Source of the DNA: Oscillospiraceae bacterium | Lineage (GTDB): Bacteria; Bacillota; Clostridia; Oscillospirales; Ruminococcaceae | DNA length: 34,123 bases | Direction of reading: 5' to 3' | Assembly: GCA_029007315.1 (NCBI GenBank) | Contig: JAQXHO010000106.1 | Location: 1 to 34,123 of the forward strand | Part shown: in pieces, positions 30,531 through 34,123 of the stretch | Layout: the number at the start of each line of letters is the position of its first letter | Numbering within the stretch: position 1 is the stretch's first letter | Program-made: the position numbers and the translations under genes | Notes under the pieces: model-generated | Database searches by the model: none | Seen by the model: only the letters and a program-made list of their open reading frames with translations | Told to the model about the DNA's origin: nothing

Positions 30531-31549
30531 TTATATGCAGGAAATTCGTCGATTATTTGAACAGCAAACTGCATCATAAGCAGAAGATCATTGGAATCTA
30601 TGATTTGATTGCCGTCCACATCTGCACAGTATCTATGAATTGTGTTTTTTGGAGCAATTGAACCAATGCACATTTTGTTTACAAGAATGATATCTACAAT
30701 AGAAACTCTGCCGTCCATATTGGCATCGCCAACTATGAGGTTTACATTAGCCGGTTCACCGGAATCTGCTGTGGGATAATTCTGTGAGCCAAAGTATGGA
30801 TAAACATACTGATTTATAACCATCTGGTAAATCTGATCCGGAGTACAGTCGTCCATGAACATACCTTGCCAGAACATTCCGGAAACCGCAGGAGTATAAT
30901 CTCTGTTTATAAGACTTGTAAAGTCATTTTGCTCGCCAAAATCAGGGTGCACTGTTTGATGTTTTTCAGCGATGAAATCGTAAAGACCCTCTCTGTCATC
31001 AGCTTCTATGAATGCTTCTGCCTTAGGTATATCATCTGCACTCAGCGGAAGAGTGAGATAACTCAGCTCATCGCCTGTAAGCTTCATCAAACCATAGTAA
31101 AGACCTGCTTCACAAGGATAAACACCTGATTCGACTTCAAATGTACCGGATTCATAACCTTTATCGCTGAGATACTTGTAATAACCGTTATTTTCGGTAA
31201 TAGGGTCTTTTGCAATATGATTCGGAGGAATTATTCCGTATTTATTTGGATAAATATCAAACTCAATGCAAGCACTGGCACTTGGATCTGCAAACAAAGC
31301 TCTCATAGAGTTTTCATAAAATGGGTCATCTGGATCAAAATCTTCATTAGGTACGACCGCAAGAGGATTAGCTCTGATATTGTATTTATCTACTTCTTCA
31401 ACAGTAAGGCTTCTGATGAAAGTGTGCGTAACATTGCCGTCTGGGTCGTATTTGAATATTGTTTCTGCATTAGCAGTAAGAGCAGAAACAGAGCATAAAA
31501 GGGATACCGATAAAACAGAGCATAGAGCCTTTGCAAATAAATTTTTCAT
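30527..31549 (-). CDS. Secreted dockerin protein of unknown function
   Basis: A 340-residue secreted protein. The signal peptide spans 1-28 (ending TANA). A region of about 240 residues that I do not recognise follows; it is rich in Asp, Tyr and Pro, with stretches such as CIEFDIYPNKYGIIPP and GMFWQGMFMDDCTPDQIYQ. A C-terminal dockerin lies at about 274-335, with Ca loops DANMDGRVSIVD (275-286) and DVDGNQIIDSND (310-321). It should join the cellulosome through a cohesin. The gene lies between rplA and rplJ but has its own promoter (31608-31636), ribosome binding site (GAGGAGGT) and terminator (30466-30497). Its base composition does not look strikingly foreign. Confidence 0.87.
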   Translation of the reverse strand: MKNLFAKALCSVLSVSLLCSVSALTANAETIFKYDPDGNVTHTFIRSLTVEEVDKYNIRANPLAVVPNEDFDPDDPFYENSMRALFADPSASACIEFDIYPNKYGIIPPNHIAKDPITENNGYYKYLSDKGYESGTFEVESGVYPCEAGLYYGLMKLTGDELSYLTLPLSADDIPKAEAFIEADDREGLYDFIAEKHQTVHPDFGEQNDFTSLINRDYTPAVSGMFWQGMFMDDCTPDQIYQMVINQYVYPYFGSQNYPTADSGEPANVNLIVGDANMDGRVSIVDIILVNKMCIGSIAPKNTIHRYCADVDGNQIIDSNDLLLMMQFAVQIIDEFPAYK

Positions 31550-31607
31550 AAGAATACCTCCTCTTTTCTTAATATACTTTTTTGTTAAAGTAAATGCTTA
31601 CATTCTT

Positions 31608-31636
31608 ATTATAGCGCATACGCCATTTTTTTACAA
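31608..31636 (-). promoter_or_regulatory. Promoter of the dockerin gene
   Basis: On the minus strand -35 TTGTAA (31631-31636) and a perfect -10 TATAAT (31608-31613) have 17-base spacing, about 60 bases before the start. Confidence 0.75.
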
Positions 31637-31682
31637 GACACTTTTTTGACAATGTTCAATCCTTTTTTTGTGCAAGGTGAAC

Positions 31683-31726
31683 AAAAAAACAATGGACAGA
31701 CCGAAAAAATCCGATCTGTCCTTGTT
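31683..31726 (-). terminator. Terminator of the rplK-rplA unit
   Basis: On the minus strand AACAAGGACAGATCGGA pairs with TCGGTCTGTCCATTGTT (few mismatches) and is followed by a T-run. It ends transcription before the dockerin gene. Confidence 0.9.
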
Positions 31727-31753
31727 AGAAAAAATTTAATTTAAATTCAGCAA

Positions 31754-32449
31754 TCAAACACCATACTTGTTGGTAGAAACCTTAACGCCGATGCCCATTG
31801 TAGAAGTAACGGTGCAGGACTTGAGGTAAGTACCCTTAGCTGCAGCCGGCTTAGCCTTTACAACAGCTTCCATCAGTGTTTCGAAGTTCTGGATAAGCTT
31901 TTCAGCACCGAATGATGCCTTGCCGATAGGGCAGTGGATGATGTTTGTCTTGTCAAGACGGTACTCGATCTTACCAGCCTTAGCTTCGTTTACAGCCTTA
32001 GCTACGTCGGGAGTAACAGTACCAGCCTTCGGGTTCGGCATAAGTCCACGAGGACCAAGAACCTTACCAAGACGGCCAACCAGACCCATCATGTCCGGTG
32101 ATGCGATAACAACATCGAAATCCATCCAGTTTTCTTTTGTGATCTTGTCAACAAGATCCTGACCGCCGACATAGTCAGCGCCAGCTGCCTTAGCAGCCTC
32201 ATATTTGTCTTCCTTGCAGAATACGCAGGTACGAACGGTCTTACCTGTGCCGTTGGGCAGAACAACTGCACCACGAACCTGCTGGTCAGCGTGTCTTGAG
32301 TCAACGCCCAGACGGATGTGAGCCTCAACAGTTTCGTCAAACTTTGCCTTTGCGTTCTGGCAAACCAAGGTCAGAGCTTCTTCAGAAGCATACTGCTTGG
32401 AAGTATCTACAGCCTTCAGGCTGTCAACATATTTCTTTCCGTGTTTCAT
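31754..32449 (-). CDS. rplA: 50S ribosomal protein L1
   Basis: A 231-residue protein of the L1 stalk that helps release deacylated tRNA and can repress its own operon. Conserved segments include [58 protein letters not shown] and the C-terminal [17 protein letters not shown] lies before the ATG. It lies 128 bases downstream of rplK, with an L1-type leader in the gap. Confidence 0.98.
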   Translation of the reverse strand: MKHGKKYVDSLKAVDTSKQYASEEALTLVCQNAKAKFDETVEAHIRLGVDSRHADQQVRGAVVLPNGTGKTVRTCVFCKEDKYEAAKAAGADYVGGQDLVDKITKENWMDFDVVIASPDMMGLVGRLGKVLGPRGLMPNPKAGTVTPDVAKAVNEAKAGKIEYRLDKTNIIHCPIGKASFGAEKLIQNFETLMEAVVKAKPAAAKGTYLKSCTVTSTMGIGVKVSTNKYGV

Positions 32450-32467
32450 GATATTCCTCCTGATTCA

Positions 32468-32522
32468 GTGGTAATACCGGGTGCTTAAAGCGCATCGCCG
32501 GTTAGCGGAATGTTCCTCCCAC
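32468..32522 (-). promoter_or_regulatory. Possible L1-binding structure upstream of rplA
   Basis: On the minus strand GTGGGAGGAAC is followed by an internal hairpin and then ATTACCAC just before the AGGAGG. GTGG and CCAC can close the structure. This resembles the GTGGGAGG...CCAC element seen before L11/L1 genes in Firmicutes, thought to be the L1 target. The gap 32450-32577 holds nothing else recognised. Confidence 0.5.
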
Positions 32523-32577
32523 CATTTGAGAAGTCAGAGCCGCACTGTGTGCTGACACTCCGCATTCGTTTTCGGTT

Positions 32578-33003
32578 TTAGTCAACAACAACAATGCCCA
32601 TAGAACGAGCAGTACCTGCGATCATGCTCATTGCAGCTTCGAGAGAACCTGCGTTGAGGTCAGGCATTTTCTGTTCAGCGATCTTCTGAACCTGTTCCTT
32701 GGTGATGTTAGCAACCTTGTTCTTGTTCGGAACGCCGGAAGCTGTTTCAATGCCGCAAGCCTTCTTGATAAGAACAGCAGCGGGCGGAGTTTTTGTAACA
32801 AATGTGAAGGAACGGTCAGCATAAACGGTAATTACAACCGGAATGATCATGCCGATATCGTTCTTTGTTCTTTCATTGAACTCCTTAGTGAATGCCATGA
32901 TGTTTACACCATGCTGACCCAGTGCAGGACCAACAGGCGGAGCAGGTGTTGCCTTACCTGCAGGAATCTGAAGCTTAATATATCCAGTTACTTTCTGTGC
33001 CAT
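32578..33003 (-). CDS. rplK: 50S ribosomal protein L11
   Basis: A 141-residue protein at the GTPase-associated centre of the ribosome. Characteristic sequences include [37 protein letters not shown] and the C-terminal rRNA-binding part ending [20 protein letters not shown]. The start is ATG at 33003 (MAQKVTG) with GGAGGTG six bases upstream; an in-frame ATG five codons earlier overlaps that site. Confidence 0.98.
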   Translation of the reverse strand: MAQKVTGYIKLQIPAGKATPAPPVGPALGQHGVNIMAFTKEFNERTKNDIGMIIPVVITVYADRSFTFVTKTPPAAVLIKKACGIETASGVPNKNKVANITKEQVQKIAEQKMPDLNAGSLEAAMSMIAGTARSMGIVVVD

Positions 33004-33021
33004 GATGCACACCTCCATAAT

Positions 33022-33061
33022 GTGGTAAATGGCGGGAGCGCAGACTGCGGTTCCCTCCCAC
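33022..33061 (-). promoter_or_regulatory. Possible L1-binding structure upstream of rplK
   Basis: On the minus strand GTGGGAGGGAACC, a hairpin (GCAG/CTGC extended by GGGA/TCCC) and ATTTACCAC stand immediately before the rplK ribosome binding site. The same pattern occurs before rplA at 32468-32522. Confidence 0.5.
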
Positions 33062-33092
33062 CGGAATCCGTAAATTCCGTATTGTTAGCGTC

Positions 33093-33620
33093 TTAATCGT
33101 CCAGCTTTACGACCTGGTTAAGTGCCAGTGTAGCCGGAGTTTCTCTGCCGAACATGGAAATCATAACATCTACGTTTCCTTCGTCGAGATCAATTTTCTG
33201 TACAATACCGGTGAAGCCGTCCATAGCTGTGCCGATAATGGTGACAGCGTCGCCAACGGCATAGTTTACTGTAATGCTTGTACCGATATCAACACCGAGA
33301 GCAGCCACTTCCTTTTCAGAAAGAGGAGTCGGTTCAGATGCAGGACCTACAAAGCCTGTAACGCCACGGATATTTTTAACAATATGCCATGAGTCGTCGG
33401 TGTAGACCATTTTCAGCAAAACGTAGCTTGGAAACGTCTTGCGTTCCACTTCCTTTGTTTTGCCGTCGCTTATCTCCGTCACCCGTTCAGTAGGAACTCT
33501 GACTTCGAGAATCAGATCGTGAAGCTTACGGTTTTCAACAACCTTTTCAATATCCTGGGCTACCTTGTTTTCGTAGCCTGAATATGTGTGTATGACATAC
33601 CATTTAGCTGCTTCTGTCAT
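33093..33620 (-). CDS. nusG: Transcription termination/antitermination protein NusG
   Basis: A 175-residue RNA polymerase-binding elongation factor. It has the NGN domain (about 1-110, AKWYVIHTYSGYENKVAQDIEK ... FPSYVLLKM, with VTGFVG) and a C-terminal KOW domain (about 122-175, VGDAVTIIGTAMDGFTGIVQKID). AGGAGG lies before the ATG. It is in the usual order secE-nusG-rplK-rplA. Confidence 0.97.
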   Translation of the reverse strand: MTEAAKWYVIHTYSGYENKVAQDIEKVVENRKLHDLILEVRVPTERVTEISDGKTKEVERKTFPSYVLLKMVYTDDSWHIVKNIRGVTGFVGPASEPTPLSEKEVAALGVDIGTSITVNYAVGDAVTIIGTAMDGFTGIVQKIDLDEGNVDVMISMFGRETPATLALNQVVKLDD

Positions 33621-33669
33621 AACATTTTCCTCCTGTAAATAAAATAGGCTGGCGGCTGTAATGCCTGCA

Positions 33670-33972
33670 TCACTGGCTCAGTTTCATAAGGTATCCCATA
33701 AGATTGATCAGACCTGTATCAAGCAGACCAATGATAACGCTGCCTAAAATAACAACGCTCATTACAACTACAGTATTGTTGAATACTGTCTTCTTGGTGG
33801 GCCATGATACACGCTTGAATTCACGCTTCAGATCCTTGAACCAGTTAGCAATTCTTGCGAAAATATTCTTCTTGCCGTCTTTATCAGACTTTTTGGACTT
33901 CTTGGAGTCTGCCTTTTTTGCTTTTTTCTCTTCCTTTTCGGAGAGCTCAGCATTTTTTTTGCTGTCAGACAT
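33670..33972 (-). CDS. secE: Preprotein translocase subunit SecE
   Basis: A 100-residue subunit of the SecYEG channel. It has a long Lys/Glu-rich N-terminal extension (about 1-36), then the conserved amphipathic helix WFKDLKREFKRVSWPTKKTV and one membrane helix (about 69-90). The start is ATG at 33972 (MSDSKK) with GGAGG 11 bases upstream; a TTG six codons earlier overlaps that site. Confidence 0.94.
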   Translation of the reverse strand: MSDSKKNAELSEKEEKKAKKADSKKSKKSDKDGKKNIFARIANWFKDLKREFKRVSWPTKKTVFNNTVVVMSVVILGSVIIGLLDTGLINLMGYLMKLSQ

Positions 33973-33993
33973 TTGTTTCAGAACCTCCAATCA

Positions 33994-34123
33994 TCACTTT
34001 GTTTCTTTGTGCAAAGTATGCTTCCGGCAGAACTTGCAGTGCTTGTTCATTTCAATCCTCTCCGGATTGTTACGCTTGTTCTTCTTGGTCACATAATTGC
34101 GGCGCTTGCATTCAGTACAAGCC
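33994..34123 (-). CDS. rpmG: 50S ribosomal protein L33 (5' end outside the window)
   Basis: The last 43 codons of L33 on the minus strand end in HKETK and stop at 33994-33996. Two Cys pairs (CTEC and CKFC) mark the zinc-binding (C+) form. The sequence between them ([21 protein letters not shown]) is typical of L33. The N-terminus lies beyond the right edge. It stands directly upstream of secE, the normal order in Firmicutes. Confidence 0.95.
   Translation of the reverse strand, partial: ACTECKRRNYVTKKNKRNNPERIEMNKHCKFCRKHTLHKETK

Overview
The window looks like chromosomal DNA of a cellulosome-forming Ruminococcus or close relative (Firmicutes, Oscillospiraceae). The evidence is two secreted proteins ending in C-terminal dockerins, a CBM-Ig-GH9 cellulase, a Clostridia-type mreBCD/PBP2/mgsA neighbourhood, strong AGGAGG ribosome binding sites and TTGACA/TATAAT promoters. 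The species cannot be fixed from this window. Most genes are housekeeping and lie on the minus strand. No phage, IS transposase or CRISPR array was seen.

Layout from left to right. (1) 24-300: the end of an rRNA/tRNA unit (5S rRNA, tRNA-Asn, terminator). (2) 416-1123: a decayed MerR / ABC ATPase / ABC permease operon. (3) 1265-4362: hisS-aspS. (4) 4442-9731: the cell-shape cluster mreB-mreC-mreD-PBP2, followed by an MgsA-family gene whose product has lost the known catalytic residues. (5) 10030-14785: murC, zapA, U32 peptidase, dut and a DUF4321-like membrane protein. (6) 14885-18673: spoVG, nudF, a YfhO-type membrane protein and a metallophosphoesterase. (7) 18767-20229, plus strand: three unrecognised small proteins and a BofA-like membrane protein, interrupted by a 184-bp palindromic MITE-like element. 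(8) 20280-22865: a lipid kinase and an acyl-CoA synthetase. (9) 23146-26765, plus strand: a membrane-anchored GH9 cellulase and a BspA-like dockerin protein. (10) 26830-29080: perR, rubrerythrin and a CLC-type (possibly fluoride) transporter. (11) 29265-34123: rpmG-secE-nusG-rplK-rplA and rplJ-rplL, with a dockerin gene between the two ribosomal blocks.

How the genes work together. Envelope growth is represented by mreBCD, PBP2, murC, zapA and YfhO. Translation is represented by hisS, aspS, the L11/L1 and L10/L12 operons, nusG and secE. Oxidative defence (perR-rbr) sits beside an anion transporter. Plant-fibre breakdown is represented by the GH9 enzyme and two dockerin proteins, each with its own transcription signals.

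The most interesting points are: the MgsA homologue in the cell-shape locus with Gly/Asn/Asn in place of the Asp/His/Asp catalytic set; the dockerin gene separating rplKA from rplJL; the GH9 cellulase that ends in a membrane helix instead of a dockerin; and two different hairpin-like repeat families, both lying directly at stop codons or inside operons.
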